Assembly: GCF_005503015.1 (NCBI RefSeq)
Contig: NZ_SCOL01000001.1
Coordinates: 1,860,001 to 1,924,000, forward strand
DNA from: Bacillus sp. E(2018)
Lineage (GTDB): Bacteria > Bacillota > Bacilli > Bacillales > Fictibacillaceae
DNA length: 64,000 nt
Direction: 5' to 3'
Both the position numbers and the translations under genes were made by a program. The notes under the pieces are model-generated. The model ran no database searches. It was given only the letters and a program-made list of their open reading frames with translations, and was not told the DNA's origin. This document shows positions 24,734-32,948 of this stretch, one piece after another; the first letter of the stretch is position 1, and every line of letters begins with the position of its first letter.

Positions 24734-25582
24734 TTATGTAAGATCCTTTTTGGCAAGCTTCACTCTTAATTTCCTCATGTTGCCTAATGTACCTTCATAT
24801 TCAAGTTTTCCTTGCTCGATCAAAAAATGAATTCGGTTAAAGATAAACGCATCCCCCACATATTGTTCAAGATGGCCTATTATATCACCGACGAGACGTG
24901 AGCATTCCTTATAGTCTTCTCCATATTTCCACTCCAAACGTCTTGCGGAATGAATGATGAAAGCATCTAAATGATCAACACTAACGCTTTTTATTGAATT
25001 GTCTTCCCAAAGTCTTAAGACTTCTTCTGATGCACTCAAAGTCTTCCATTCTTCAACAATTTTTTTCTTACCATCCAATGAGAGAGGATCGTAACTATCC
25101 GTTTTCTCTAAAATGATCTTGAGATGATCTGGAGAAACTTCACTCGTGTGCAGGGATGTATAGAAGACATCAGGGGGTTTGCAATATTTGTTAAAACATT
25201 CATTGGTATTAACCACAAGGATATTGTTTTCTCGATCTTCTAGTAACTTCATCACAAATCTCAAACCCGTTTGTTCAGGCGCATTGTCAGCTGTCCAGAT
25301 TGTAATTGGCACATCTTTAGGAATATTACCAATTTCCTGAAGTGCTTGCCTAAAACTAGATTCATATTCGTTTGAATAATATTCTGCCATGTCACCAATT
25401 GACAAATTGTCTTTGAACCATTGAATCCGGCCTTCTGTGCCCTTTTCAGTTTCCAGTTCATGAATAGGTCCTATCGCAAACGAATCAGGAAATCCGATTA
25501 CATGTTCCTGGCGTTTTTCCTTACTTAGCATCCATTTCATCGCGCCCGCCGAAGATTCTCCAAACATTATATGAACGTTCAT
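24734..25582 (-). CDS. DUF1835/DUF3658 domain protein
   Basis: A 282-residue cytoplasmic protein. The N-terminal half (IMFGESSAGAMKWML, then FPDSFAIGPI) is typical of DUF1835; the C-terminal half (about 190-280, with YEGTLGNMRKLRVKL) fits the companion DUF3658. The biochemical role of these domains is unknown. It is the first gene of a minus-strand unit with an acetyltransferase and a lipoprotein. The ATG follows AAGGGGCTG. Confidence 0.82.
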   Translation of the reverse strand: MNVHIMFGESSAGAMKWMLSKEKRQEHVIGFPDSFAIGPIHELETEKGTEGRIQWFKDNLSIGDMAEYYSNEYESSFRQALQEIGNIPKDVPITIWTADNAPEQTGLRFVMKLLEDRENNILVVNTNECFNKYCKPPDVFYTSLHTSEVSPDHLKIILEKTDSYDPLSLDGKKKIVEEWKTLSASEEVLRLWEDNSIKSVSVDHLDAFIIHSARRLEWKYGEDYKECSRLVGDIIGHLEQYVGDAFIFNRIHFLIEQGKLEYEGTLGNMRKLRVKLAKKDLT

Positions 25583-25691
25583 TAGTACAGCCCCTTAACT
25601 TAACCTTACCTTACAATCCATCAAGACCACCCTACACATTCTCTAGTCTACCTGTAATACCCTTTTTATTTCCAGAATTTATTACAGAATT

Positions 25692-25717
25692 AAAAAAGAG
25701 CTGAGTATGTTCAGCTC
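25692..25717 (-). terminator. Terminator of the coiled-coil lipoprotein gene
   Basis: GAGCTGA (minus strand 25711-25717) pairs with TCAGCTC (25698-25704), loop 6 nt, then six T. Confidence 0.88.
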
Positions 25718-25728
25718 CTCAAACCCAA

Positions 25729-26214
25729 TTATTTTAAATCTGTTTCTTCTAATGTAAAGTTGTTGTCTTCCGCAAACTTCTCTAATTCACTCTGACTTTT
25801 TTCGCTCATTTTTTCTGCTTCCTCAAGCATTGTATACGACTTTTCATCTAATTCTACATCTTGTTCTTCTATTGCAGTTAAACTTAATTTCATTGCTTCT
25901 GCTCTAGTCTTTATATTTTTCACAAAAAGATCTTGTGATTTCTTTAAATCGTCTAAATCATTCAAGCTTATTCCTTCAGCTTCTTTTGCCAATGCTTCAT
26001 AATCGGCAATTGTGGTCTCTAGTTCTTTTTTCGCAGTAGGGTCTTGTAACATTTTTTCAAAGTCAGTTTCCACTTGTTTAGATAATTCCATATCTTTTTT
26101 TATAAGTTTATTGCGGTCATCCAGATACGCATTAAAATCATCCTCAATCAACATGTTACAACCGCCTAAAACGATTACACTTAGCGCTACTACCATCACC
26201 AATAACTTTTTCAT
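25729..26214 (-). CDS. Helical lipoprotein
   Basis: A 161-residue lipoprotein: MKKLLVMVVALSVIVLGGC gives an export signal with the lipobox LGGC (Cys19), and the mature part is almost entirely charged helix (EDDFNAYLDDRNKLIKKDME and on to EKMSEKSQSELEKFAEDNN), like YkyA-type lipoproteins. The ATG at 26214 follows GAGGTGAAAG; upstream codons in frame are not needed. It stands alone with its own terminator. Function unknown. Confidence 0.8.
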   Translation of the reverse strand: MKKLLVMVVALSVIVLGGCNMLIEDDFNAYLDDRNKLIKKDMELSKQVETDFEKMLQDPTAKKELETTIADYEALAKEAEGISLNDLDDLKKSQDLFVKNIKTRAEAMKLSLTAIEEQDVELDEKSYTMLEEAEKMSEKSQSELEKFAEDNNFTLEETDLK

Positions 26215-26312
26215 ATTTTCTTTCACCTCATGGATAATTTTGGAGTCTATTTCTTGATACCCTTTATCCACGAGTTATTAAACCAAAGTTTTACATTTTT
26301 ATAAAACTTTGG

Positions 26313-27062
26313 TCATGCGTTAATGGTCTGATAACTAATAATCGCTCTATCCAAAAATTCTAAGACTTCGTTGCTAACAGGATATAGATTTAATGATTGT
26401 GAGGAAGTTTCTGATTTTCTAGCATTCCAGAATTTTTCCTCTAACTCGGTGTCTCCCTGAAACATTTCATGCGATAAGAGTAATACATCTGAAGCGATCA
26501 AATGACCTTCGTGGGACGATGGTTCCCTGTTGTTTTCCAAACAGATCTCTATTCGTTTTATGATGTTCACCCATTTTGCTGTACTTGCATCCTCAAGTTT
26601 TGGTAGCGACGTTTGAAGCATCTGTCTCTCATGATCAGAGAAGAACTTTTCCCAGTTTTGATTTTTCTCAGCGATCTTTGTATCTTCATTTGCTTGAACA
26701 AGGGAAAGGATATGCTCCCAATCCAACTCCCCCTGAAGCTCTAGGATATGTAGAAGTGTATTTATTTTTTCATACGCTGACTGAAGCTGATTCAGCTGGG
26801 TCTGTACATCTTTCTTCTGAGCTAAAAGAATATCTTTTATCGTTACTTCACCTATTATTTTTTTAATTTCTGTTAAAGGTAGAGACAAAGATTTCAAGAG
26901 TGTAATTTTTTCTAATAGTTGCAGATCTTCTTTCGTATACATTCTTGTTCCGCTCCCACTCTTGATACTCGGTAAAAGCAGACCGATTTGGTCGTAATAG
27001 CGGAGTGTCCTTACAGAAACAGCATATTGTTTTGAAACCTCTCCTGTTGAAAATAAGCTCAT
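26313..27062 (-). CDS. MerR-family transcriptional regulator
   Basis: A 249-residue regulator with an N-terminal MerR winged helix (FSTGEVSKQYAVSVRTLRYY, GLLLPS, MYTKEDLQLL), a linker coiled coil at about 80-120, and a long C-terminal ligand-binding domain reminiscent of TipA/antibiotic-sensing types. MerR proteins distort promoters with long spacers. Exactly such a promoter with a dyad lies in the 89-bp gap to the divergent CPBP gene, so it probably activates that gene and itself. The ligand is unknown. Confidence 0.88.
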   Translation of the reverse strand: MSLFSTGEVSKQYAVSVRTLRYYDQIGLLLPSIKSGSGTRMYTKEDLQLLEKITLLKSLSLPLTEIKKIIGEVTIKDILLAQKKDVQTQLNQLQSAYEKINTLLHILELQGELDWEHILSLVQANEDTKIAEKNQNWEKFFSDHERQMLQTSLPKLEDASTAKWVNIIKRIEICLENNREPSSHEGHLIASDVLLLSHEMFQGDTELEEKFWNARKSETSSQSLNLYPVSNEVLEFLDRAIISYQTINA

Positions 27063-27083
27063 AATTATTTCTCCTTTTTCTCT

Positions 27084-27113
27084 TGCAGGTTACGTTACGT
27101 CACCGCTTACAAT
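27084..27113 (+). promoter_or_regulatory. MerR-type promoter and operator of the CPBP gene
   Basis: TTGCAG (27084-27089) and TACAAT (27108-27113) are separated by 18 bp, longer than optimal. Between them GGTTACGT (27088-27095) and ACGTCACC (27097-27104) form a dyad with 7 of 8 matches. This is the usual MerR-activated layout. Confidence 0.6.
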
Positions 27114-27151
27114 TAACATATTATAACAAGTTAATCAGGAGGAACAATAAG

Positions 27152-27838
27152 ATGAAAGTGACTACAGAGAGAAAATGGAACAATCGCGAACTCATTCTGT
27201 TATTAAGTCTTTGTTTGGTTGGTGTACCTATTCTATTGGAGAACCTACTTTATGATCAGTTTATACGCTGGTTGGATAATACTTTATACGCGGGGACATT
27301 AACTGGCTTTTGCATGGCGATCGTATTTACGACAGCAGTTTATTGGATCGCTCTTAAACCAAATCATTTAGGGTGGGGAGCAGTTGGTCTTAATCCACTT
27401 AGAAAAAATATGTGGAAGACGATTTTGCTATGGACGATTCTTCTCATTTTCATAAGTATTGCTCTTGTCATAATGATGGATGTACTTTCAATCGGAACAA
27501 ATAATGCTAAAACAGACAGTCTTAAATCTGACCTTACACCATTTACCTTTGTGATTGGCTTTTTGTCAGCAGCAGTTGTTTCCCCTATTTATGAAGAAAT
27601 TTTTTACCGTGGTTTTTTGTATACGTGGTTCAGAAGATGGGGTGTTAGAAAAGCAATGATTTTCAGCTCGTTTATTTTCATGATCGTTCATATCCCGACG
27701 TATAATACTCTACCTGTAAACTTTGCTTCTGGCCTGGTTTTTTGCTGGGTGTATGAGAAGACAGGTTCTATTATTCCAGCGATTATCATTCATGGGATTG
27801 TAAATGGAATTGGAATCTCATTGTCTGTTCTAACGTGA
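27152..27838 (+). CDS. CPBP-family intramembrane metalloprotease
   Basis: A 228-residue membrane protein of the CPBP (CAAX protease and bacteriocin-processing) family. It has about six hydrophobic segments and the family motifs YEEIFYRGFLY (the EExxxR motif, about 149-159), FIFMIVHIP and IIIHGIVNG, which carry the metal-binding Glu and His. The ATG at 27152 follows AGGAGGAACAATAAG. It is divergent from a MerR regulator, with a long-spacer promoter. Substrates of bacterial CPBP proteins are mostly unknown; roles include bacteriocin immunity and stress signalling. Confidence 0.88.
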   Translation: MKVTTERKWNNRELILLLSLCLVGVPILLENLLYDQFIRWLDNTLYAGTLTGFCMAIVFTTAVYWIALKPNHLGWGAVGLNPLRKNMWKTILLWTILLIFISIALVIMMDVLSIGTNNAKTDSLKSDLTPFTFVIGFLSAAVVSPIYEEIFYRGFLYTWFRRWGVRKAMIFSSFIFMIVHIPTYNTLPVNFASGLVFCWVYEKTGSIIPAIIIHGIVNGIGISLSVLT

Positions 27839-27853
27839 TATTTTAAAATCAAA

Positions 27854-27890
27854 CAAAAAAAGCGAAGATTCCCTAAGATCTTCGCTTTCT
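27854..27890. terminator. Bidirectional terminator
   Basis: AGCGAAGAT (27861-27869) and ATCTTCGCT (27878-27886) form a 9-bp stem with an A-run before and a T-run after, so it serves the CPBP gene and the convergent small gene at 27907. Confidence 0.88.
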
Positions 27891-27906
27891 TCATGTATGG
27901 CTTCTT

Positions 27907-28050
27907 TTATTTTGGATTCAACGACGTTAATTCAAATTCAGGCTTGCGTTTCTCTTGATCTGCTACTGATTGTTCTTTAAGCACGTATCGTGATACTGGC
28001 ATATCTAAAGGCTTTATCGTTTGCTGGTTATGATTGGTCATAGTAAGCAT
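27907..28050 (-). CDS. Small hypothetical protein, 47 residues
   Basis: A short frame (MLTMTNHNQQTIKPLDMPVS at the N-terminus, KPEFELTSLNPK at the C-terminus) with GGAGGG eight bases before its ATG and a terminator just after the stop. The product is hydrophilic, without Cys or membrane segments. I do not recognise it, but the translation signals are good. Confidence 0.6.
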   Translation of the reverse strand: MLTMTNHNQQTIKPLDMPVSRYVLKEQSVADQEKRKPEFELTSLNPK

Positions 28051-28230
28051 AACTCATCCCTCCTTACCAGGTTTTAACTTCTATTTACCCTGGAAGTTAT
28101 ATCAAGAAACCTTTTTCTGCAAAAATAGTGCGACAGTCCTCATTATTTGTCTAAATCATGACTATAGGAGTAGAATACATACTAGGAAAAGCATCGGGCT
28201 ATGCTCCCGATTGTGAAAGGATGAATCAAC

Positions 28231-29223
28231 TTGAAATTTGGAGTTATTGGTACGAATTGGATCACAGAGAGCTTTATTGCTGCTGCAAGAGAAGTAAATG
28301 GTTTTAAACTTAATGCTGTCTATTCACGTACAGAAGAAAAAGCAAAAGAATTTGCTGAGAAGCATGGTGCAATACATACGTTTACTGATTTAGAAAAGAT
28401 GGCTGGTAGTAATGAAATTGATGCGGTGTATATTGCTAGCCCGAACGCATTTCACGCAGAGTATGCGATTACGCTCATGAATCATGGAAAGCATGTAATC
28501 TGTGAAAAGCCTATGGCATCGAATGCAAAAGAAGTAGAAAAGATGATAGCAGTCGCTAAGGAAAACAATGTGCTACTTATGGAAGCCATGCGTTCAACCG
28601 TGATGCCGAACTTTAGAATCATTCAAGAGAACCTTCATAAGATCGGTAAAGTCCGCCGTTATTTTGCTAATTCCTGTCAGTACTCTTCTCGTTACGATAA
28701 ATATAAAGAGGGCACGATCCTTAACGCTTTCAAACCTGAGTTCTCAAATGGGGCTTTGATGGACATCGGTATTTATTGCTTATACCCGATGGTCGTTCTA
28801 TTTGGTGAACCTCAAGAAGTTAAAGCAAACGCCTACCTGCTTGAATCTGGCGTCGATGGTGAAGGAAGTATTCTTTTAAATTATGGTGAGAGTGAAGGCG
28901 TTGTGATGTACTCCAAGATTTCTAACTCTTATGTCCCATCAGAGATTCAAGGAGAGAACGGAAGTATTCTGATCGACCATATACAGGACATGACGAAGAT
29001 CGAGATTCGCTATCGCGATGGTCGTACAGAGAACATCACGGTTGAACAAGACAAACCGAAGATGTATTACGAAGCAAAAGAGTTTATTGAACTTATCGAG
29101 CGAGGTGAGCTTGAGTCAAAAGTGAATTCACATGCAAATTCACTTGCTGTGATGAAGATTATGGACGAGGCTAGAAAACAGGTTGGACTAGTTTATCCAG
29201 CTGACCGATCAAACAACGTGTAA
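28231..29223 (+). CDS. Gfo/Idh/MocA-family oxidoreductase
   Basis: A 330-residue NAD(P)-dependent dehydrogenase of the Gfo/Idh/MocA family, usually acting on sugars or cyclitols. The Rossmann motif is at the N-terminus (FGVIGTNWIT, where the usual GxGxxG is altered to GTNWIT), the catalytic EKPM is around 92-95, and IGIYCLYP around 176 lies in the substrate domain. The start is TTG after AAAGGATG. A short hairpin (ATCGGG/CCCGAT, 28193-28211) lies in the leader. No sugar operon surrounds it, so the substrate is unknown. Confidence 0.88.
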   Translation: MKFGVIGTNWITESFIAAAREVNGFKLNAVYSRTEEKAKEFAEKHGAIHTFTDLEKMAGSNEIDAVYIASPNAFHAEYAITLMNHGKHVICEKPMASNAKEVEKMIAVAKENNVLLMEAMRSTVMPNFRIIQENLHKIGKVRRYFANSCQYSSRYDKYKEGTILNAFKPEFSNGALMDIGIYCLYPMVVLFGEPQEVKANAYLLESGVDGEGSILLNYGESEGVVMYSKISNSYVPSEIQGENGSILIDHIQDMTKIEIRYRDGRTENITVEQDKPKMYYEAKEFIELIERGELESKVNSHANSLAVMKIMDEARKQVGLVYPADRSNNV

Positions 29224-29277
29224 AAATAAACAAATCCTTATATACTATGGATGAAACAATAAATTGGGGGGATTACA

Positions 29278-29979
29278 ATGTTGCACATCGAAATGTGGAC
29301 AGACTTTGCTTGACCATTCTGCTATATTGGCAAAAAGCGTCTGGAGGACGCTATTAAAAAGATTGATCATCCCGTTGAAGTAACGTATCGCTGCTTCGAA
29401 CTGGATCCTACGATGGAACGTGACGTTAACGAAAACATCTATGAAAAATTATCTAAAAAATATGGCATGAGTTTAGACGCTGCTAAAGCAAACACGCAAA
29501 ACGTGATTCAAATGGCGAAGGAATCTGGACTAGAATATCACATGGATACAATGATTTTAACCAATACCTTTGATGCTCACCGTTTGACGATGCTTGCTAA
29601 AAAAGAAGGTAAGATGCAGGAGATGACAGAACGCATTTTATACGCCTTTTTCACAGAATCCAAACATATTGGAGATCATGAAACTTTAGCAGATCTTGCA
29701 CAAGATGTTGGTTTAAATAGAGAAGCTGTATTACAGATGCTTTCAAGCGATGAGATGGCTGATGAGGTTAGATCTGATGAAGAAACAGCAAAAGCTTATG
29801 GAGTAACAGGTGTACCTTTTTATCTCATCGACAAAAAATATGCGCTTACTGGTGCACAACCGACTGATGTATTTGTACAAGCTTTGAACAAAATCATAGC
29901 TGAAAACAAAATCACGATTCTAAACAATGAAGATGGAATGAGCTGTGACGATGACGGGTGTGAAATCCCTAAGAAATAA
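29278..29979 (+). CDS. FrnE/DsbA-family oxidoreductase with in-frame TGA at catalytic Cys
   Basis: Read from the ATG at 29278 (preceded by TGGGGGG), the frame encodes 233 residues of a FrnE-type thioredoxin-fold disulfide oxidoreductase, interrupted only by TGA at 29311-29313 (codon 12). The context is TDFA-TGA-PFCYIGKK, so the TGA sits exactly where the family has the first Cys of CPxC; Cys15 is intact. The rest is undamaged: FELDPTMERDVNE, the helical insert, the cis-Pro loop GVTGVPFYLI near 179-188 and a C-terminal SCDDDGCEIP. A 6-bp hairpin follows 23 nt after the TGA. Either TGA encodes selenocysteine (a UPFC active site) or this is a point-mutated pseudogene from which a 188-residue fragment could restart at 29413. 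No sel genes are in this window. Confidence 0.75.
29336..29352 (+). promoter_or_regulatory. Possible bacterial SECIS hairpin
   Basis: AGCGTC (29336-29341) and GACGCT (29347-29352) form a perfect 6-bp stem around the loop TGGAG. The loop begins 28 nt after the TGA and has G as its second base, within the limits I remember for bacterial SECIS elements (apical loop 16-37 nt after UGA, a G in the first two loop positions). Chance hairpins of this size are not rare. Confidence 0.4.
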
Positions 29980-29991
29980 CAGAGTAATTTT

Positions 29992-30024
29992 AAAGGAGCA
30001 AACTCTATGAGCTTGCTCCTTTTT
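29992..30024 (+). terminator. Terminator of the FrnE-like gene
   Basis: AAAGGAGCAA (29992-30001) pairs with TTGCTCCTTT (30013-30022), 11-nt loop, then T-run. Confidence 0.88.
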
Positions 30025-30068
30025 GATTGTAATACAAGTAGCATTTGAAACTCTCTATAACTAGGAAA

Positions 30069-30551
30069 TCAAACGTTTCTCTCAACCTTTAACTCAAAAC
30101 TTGGTTTGGTCACATATTCCTTATAGATTACTTTTCCTGTATTGTTTAAATAATCACTATACCGCGTCAGATATGCGTCACCTGTTAACATACCCAACAC
30201 ATCTTCTCTTGGCACCCAACGGCTGTCTGTCGTTTCATCTGACACCCCTAGTTCCCCGCCTACTGGCTTACAAACAAAATCAAACATGACTTTCGTTGGT
30301 ACGTTTGTGACTCCATCATGCCACAAATACTGAGCCGTGTTGGAGTATACACCAGATAAATGTGAAACCGTAATATCAATACCACTCTCTTCCTTTGTTT
30401 CACGAACCAATGCGTCGATTAAGTTTTCTCCCGCTTCCACCTGTCCACCAGGAAAAACCCAGCCGTTATGTATTGTTTTTACTAATAATACATTTCCTTT
30501 CCCATCTTCCACATAGCCTGCCACCGCTACAATATGAGTTGGCATGATCAT
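30069..30551 (-). CDS. Nudix hydrolase
   Basis: A 160-residue Nudix enzyme that would hydrolyse a nucleoside-diphosphate-linked compound. The Nudix box is complete, from GGQVEAGENLIDA to LVRETKEESGI at about 35-58. The ATG at 30551 follows GGAGGTTTTAACG. It is monocistronic, with no neighbour that hints at a substrate; MutT-like or sugar-nucleotide hydrolysis are both possible. Confidence 0.88.
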   Translation of the reverse strand: MIMPTHIVAVAGYVEDGKGNVLLVKTIHNGWVFPGGQVEAGENLIDALVRETKEESGIDITVSHLSGVYSNTAQYLWHDGVTNVPTKVMFDFVCKPVGGELGVSDETTDSRWVPREDVLGMLTGDAYLTRYSDYLNNTGKVIYKEYVTKPSFELKVERNV

Positions 30552-30664
30552 CGTTAAAACCTCCGATAGAATAGATTAATATATCCTACTCCATCATAAG
30601 AAGAATTAGAAGATATTCCCATGATCTATGGGTGATAGGATGATGATAAATTAACCACTTTCTA

Positions 30665-30853
30665 TCACTTATTACAATCTACACTTACGTAGATCAATAA
30701 AAAAAGAAAAAATAAAGCCTCTATGATGTTAGTCGTACGATTAATAAAGGAATTAAAAGAAAGATCAAATAGGATATCCGCGACACAATACAACCCTGTA
30801 ACGATAATTAAAACGAGCAGAACAGACTTACTTATTAATGAATGAATTTTCAT
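30665..30853 (-). CDS. Small membrane protein, two helices
   Basis: A 62-residue protein with hydrophobic segments at about 8-28 and 40-57 and a short polar link between. AAAGGAAGTG precedes the ATG at 30853. It follows the NAT-like gene in the same direction by 26 bp and may be co-transcribed. No family recognised. Confidence 0.6.
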   Translation of the reverse strand: MKIHSLISKSVLLVLIIVTGLYCVADILFDLSFNSFINRTTNIIEALFFLFLLIYVSVDCNK

Positions 30854-30879
30854 TTATGTTCACTTCCTTTAGAAAAGGC

Positions 30880-31632
30880 CTAACTGTATTTGCTCAAAGC
30901 TTCATATAAAAATTCTTTTTGGTAACCGCTTTTCTTATGAATCAAGTTCACCCAATGTTCGATTGAATGTGTTTGATCACCTTTAAGTAAGCCTTCACTC
31001 GTACTTAAAAAGCTCTCCCAATCAAAGAACTCCCAATGTGCAGTCTCATTCATATAAGGCACTCTGCATTCAAAGAGAGGTTTTGGATAAACGTGATTCT
31101 GCGAGTATTCTGCTCCTTGTAAGAACATATTCCTCTCGATAGGTGTTAGATCAAACAACTGTTTTGAAACCTTGCCATTTGGTCTATGATATAGAATTTC
31201 GACATGGTTTTGACTCCTTGCCTGAACTTGAATCTCAGCTGCAGGAAAGAACCCTTTTAACTTTTCGTTCGTATAATCTTCGCCTTTCGTTTCAACGAGG
31301 ATGGGTTGCAGCCACTGATCGCCAAGATCACACAGATATCGGTTACCATTTTCATCTAACGCCACAACTGCAACATGTGCTTCATCAGAATGAAACTTTG
31401 AACCGATTGGAAATGCCGTTACTCCATCCTGTTTGAATGCATCTAACAACCAAATTGCAAGATCAAAGCAGTTTCCTGTATTCCCATATTGCATTCTATG
31501 TTCTTTCATCAACGTGACGTCTCTTTGCTTCTTTTCCGTACCTTTATGGAAGTACCAAGCCTTCGTTAAGGTTTCCATAGGAAAAGAATCGAACTTCTTC
31601 CACGTTTTCAGAATAGGATGTGATAAGTACAC
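30880..31632 (-). CDS. Arylamine N-acetyltransferase-like protein
   Basis: A roughly 250-residue cytoplasmic protein that appears to carry the Cys-His-Asp triad of the NAT/transglutaminase-like fold: Cys in GNTGNCFDLA, His in DEAHVAVVAL and Asp in YLCDLGDQW, at the usual spacing. NAT enzymes transfer acetyl from acetyl-CoA to arylamines or hydrazines; related folds work in amide synthesis. I use the GTG at 31632 because GGGGGA lies seven bases upstream; a longer GTG start at 31650 exists. Overall similarity to true NATs is low, so activity is uncertain. Confidence 0.65.
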   Translation of the reverse strand: MYLSHPILKTWKKFDSFPMETLTKAWYFHKGTEKKQRDVTLMKEHRMQYGNTGNCFDLAIWLLDAFKQDGVTAFPIGSKFHSDEAHVAVVALDENGNRYLCDLGDQWLQPILVETKGEDYTNEKLKGFFPAAEIQVQARSQNHVEILYHRPNGKVSKQLFDLTPIERNMFLQGAEYSQNHVYPKPLFECRVPYMNETAHWEFFDWESFLSTSEGLLKGDQTHSIEHWVNLIHKKSGYQKEFLYEALSKYS

Positions 31633-31721
31633 CAAAATTCCCCCTAACACTCATACTATATATTTACAATTAAGTATATCATCATCTATTAGCACCGTTA
31701 ACTTGTTAAGGAGGATATGTA

Positions 31722-31988
31722 ATGGAAAGCGTTATTATCGTCAGTGAACTGTTTTTATTCACCTCGTTTGTACTTATACTTTTTCTAAGAAAACGCACTT
31801 CTAAAAACGTATGTACGACTCTATTCCTTTACCTAATGGGAGCACTCCCCCTTATTATTGCAGGTTTGAATAGTCCTCAGGATAATCTTAGTACGCCTTT
31901 AGGGCTCGGACTATCATTGATTTACACCTGGCTCGTCGTAGGGAGCGCAATGCTTTTTTGCATTGTATTATTGTTGAAAACAAAATAA
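31722..31988 (+). CDS. Small membrane protein, three helices
   Basis: An 88-residue hydrophobic protein with segments at about 4-22, 31-48 and 61-85 and AAGGAGGATATG just before the ATG. It is divergent from the NAT-like gene and ends in a terminator shared with pheA. No family recognised. Confidence 0.65.
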   Translation: MESVIIVSELFLFTSFVLILFLRKRTSKNVCTTLFLYLMGALPLIIAGLNSPQDNLSTPLGLGLSLIYTWLVVGSAMLFCIVLLLKTK

Positions 31989-32002
31989 GTGGCCAAATAA
32001 AC

Positions 32003-32030
32003 AGAGCTCCCCTATTTCTCGGAGCTCTTT
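32003..32030. terminator. Terminator between small membrane gene and pheA
   Basis: AGAGCTCC (32003-32010) and GGAGCTCT (32021-32028) form an 8-bp stem; the T-run is short (TTTCG). Confidence 0.65.
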
Positions 32031-32035
32031 CGCCT

Positions 32036-32860
32036 TTATAACTTTGTTGTTCTGTAGCTTCCCAATACACGTACATCATGTCCGAAGGCCTCTAATATCG
32101 TAATAGCTTTGTTCATTTTCTCTTCATGAAGGCCATTTTGAGCTTCTACAAAAAAATGATATGTTCCTAGCTGCTTTTTCGTTGGCCTTGATTCAATCCA
32201 CGTTAAGTTGATAGATAATGCTGTGAATACGTTCAAAATAGATGAAAGGACACCCGAATAATCTGATGTTGGTGAAATCAACAACATCGTTTTTGAATTC
32301 TTAGGATTAATTTCTGTATTCTCCTTGCTGATCACAACAAAGCGAGTATGATTATTGCTGTTATCTTGAATTCCACTCTTAATAATATCGAGATCAAAGA
32401 CCTCTGCAGCATATTTAGATGCAATTGCTGCAACATCTTTTCTTTCTTGATTGTTAACAGCTTGTGCAGCTGCTGAAGTGCTATCGTAATGCTTACTCTT
32501 TACTTTTGCTTCTCGAATGAAATCTCGGCACTGCGCCAGAGCTGGAACGATTGACCATACTTCACGTACCTCTTCTAAATGAGCTCCTTTTAATGCAAGA
32601 AGGTGTAGGGAGACTGGGAAAATAATTTCTGCTTCTACAAAAAGATCATGTCTTAACAATCCGTCTGCTGTAATGTTAATCGTGCCTTCAATTGAATTTT
32701 CAATCGGTACGATTCCTTTATCTGCTATCCCCTCTTCTACTGCTTCAAGTACATCAACGATAGAATCACATTTATGCCATTCATTTTTCTGATCTGCAAA
32801 ATAACGAAAGGCAGCTTCTTCTGAGAAACTTCCCTGTGGACCTAAGTATGCAACTTTCAT
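32036..32860 (-). CDS. pheA: Prephenate dehydratase
   Basis: PheA converts prephenate to phenylpyruvate in phenylalanine biosynthesis. The 274-residue monofunctional enzyme has the N-terminal YLGPQGSFSEEA, GIVPIENSIEGTIN around 50-63, the catalytic-region NNHTRFVVI around 168-176, and a C-terminal ACT domain (about 195-270) with the phenylalanine-binding ESRPTKKQLGTYHFFVE. Feedback inhibition by phenylalanine is expected. Length is standard. Confidence 0.96.
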   Translation of the reverse strand: MKVAYLGPQGSFSEEAAFRYFADQKNEWHKCDSIVDVLEAVEEGIADKGIVPIENSIEGTINITADGLLRHDLFVEAEIIFPVSLHLLALKGAHLEEVREVWSIVPALAQCRDFIREAKVKSKHYDSTSAAAQAVNNQERKDVAAIASKYAAEVFDLDIIKSGIQDNSNNHTRFVVISKENTEINPKNSKTMLLISPTSDYSGVLSSILNVFTALSINLTWIESRPTKKQLGTYHFFVEAQNGLHEEKMNKAITILEAFGHDVRVLGSYRTTKL

Positions 32861-32948
32861 GACTGTGATAACGCCTGCCTTTAGTTTTTCATATCAGTAT
32901 ACAACGATTAAGGTGTTACACCAACCTTTTTTCACTAAAAAGTTTGAC

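Noticed and set aside
29413..29979. A simple 188-residue protein starting at the internal ATG
   Set aside because: This start has no good Shine-Dalgarno sequence and would lack the active site and first strand of the thioredoxin fold, while TGGGGGG lies right before the ATG at 29278 and the upstream codons match the family. It is kept only as the fallback if TGA is a true stop.
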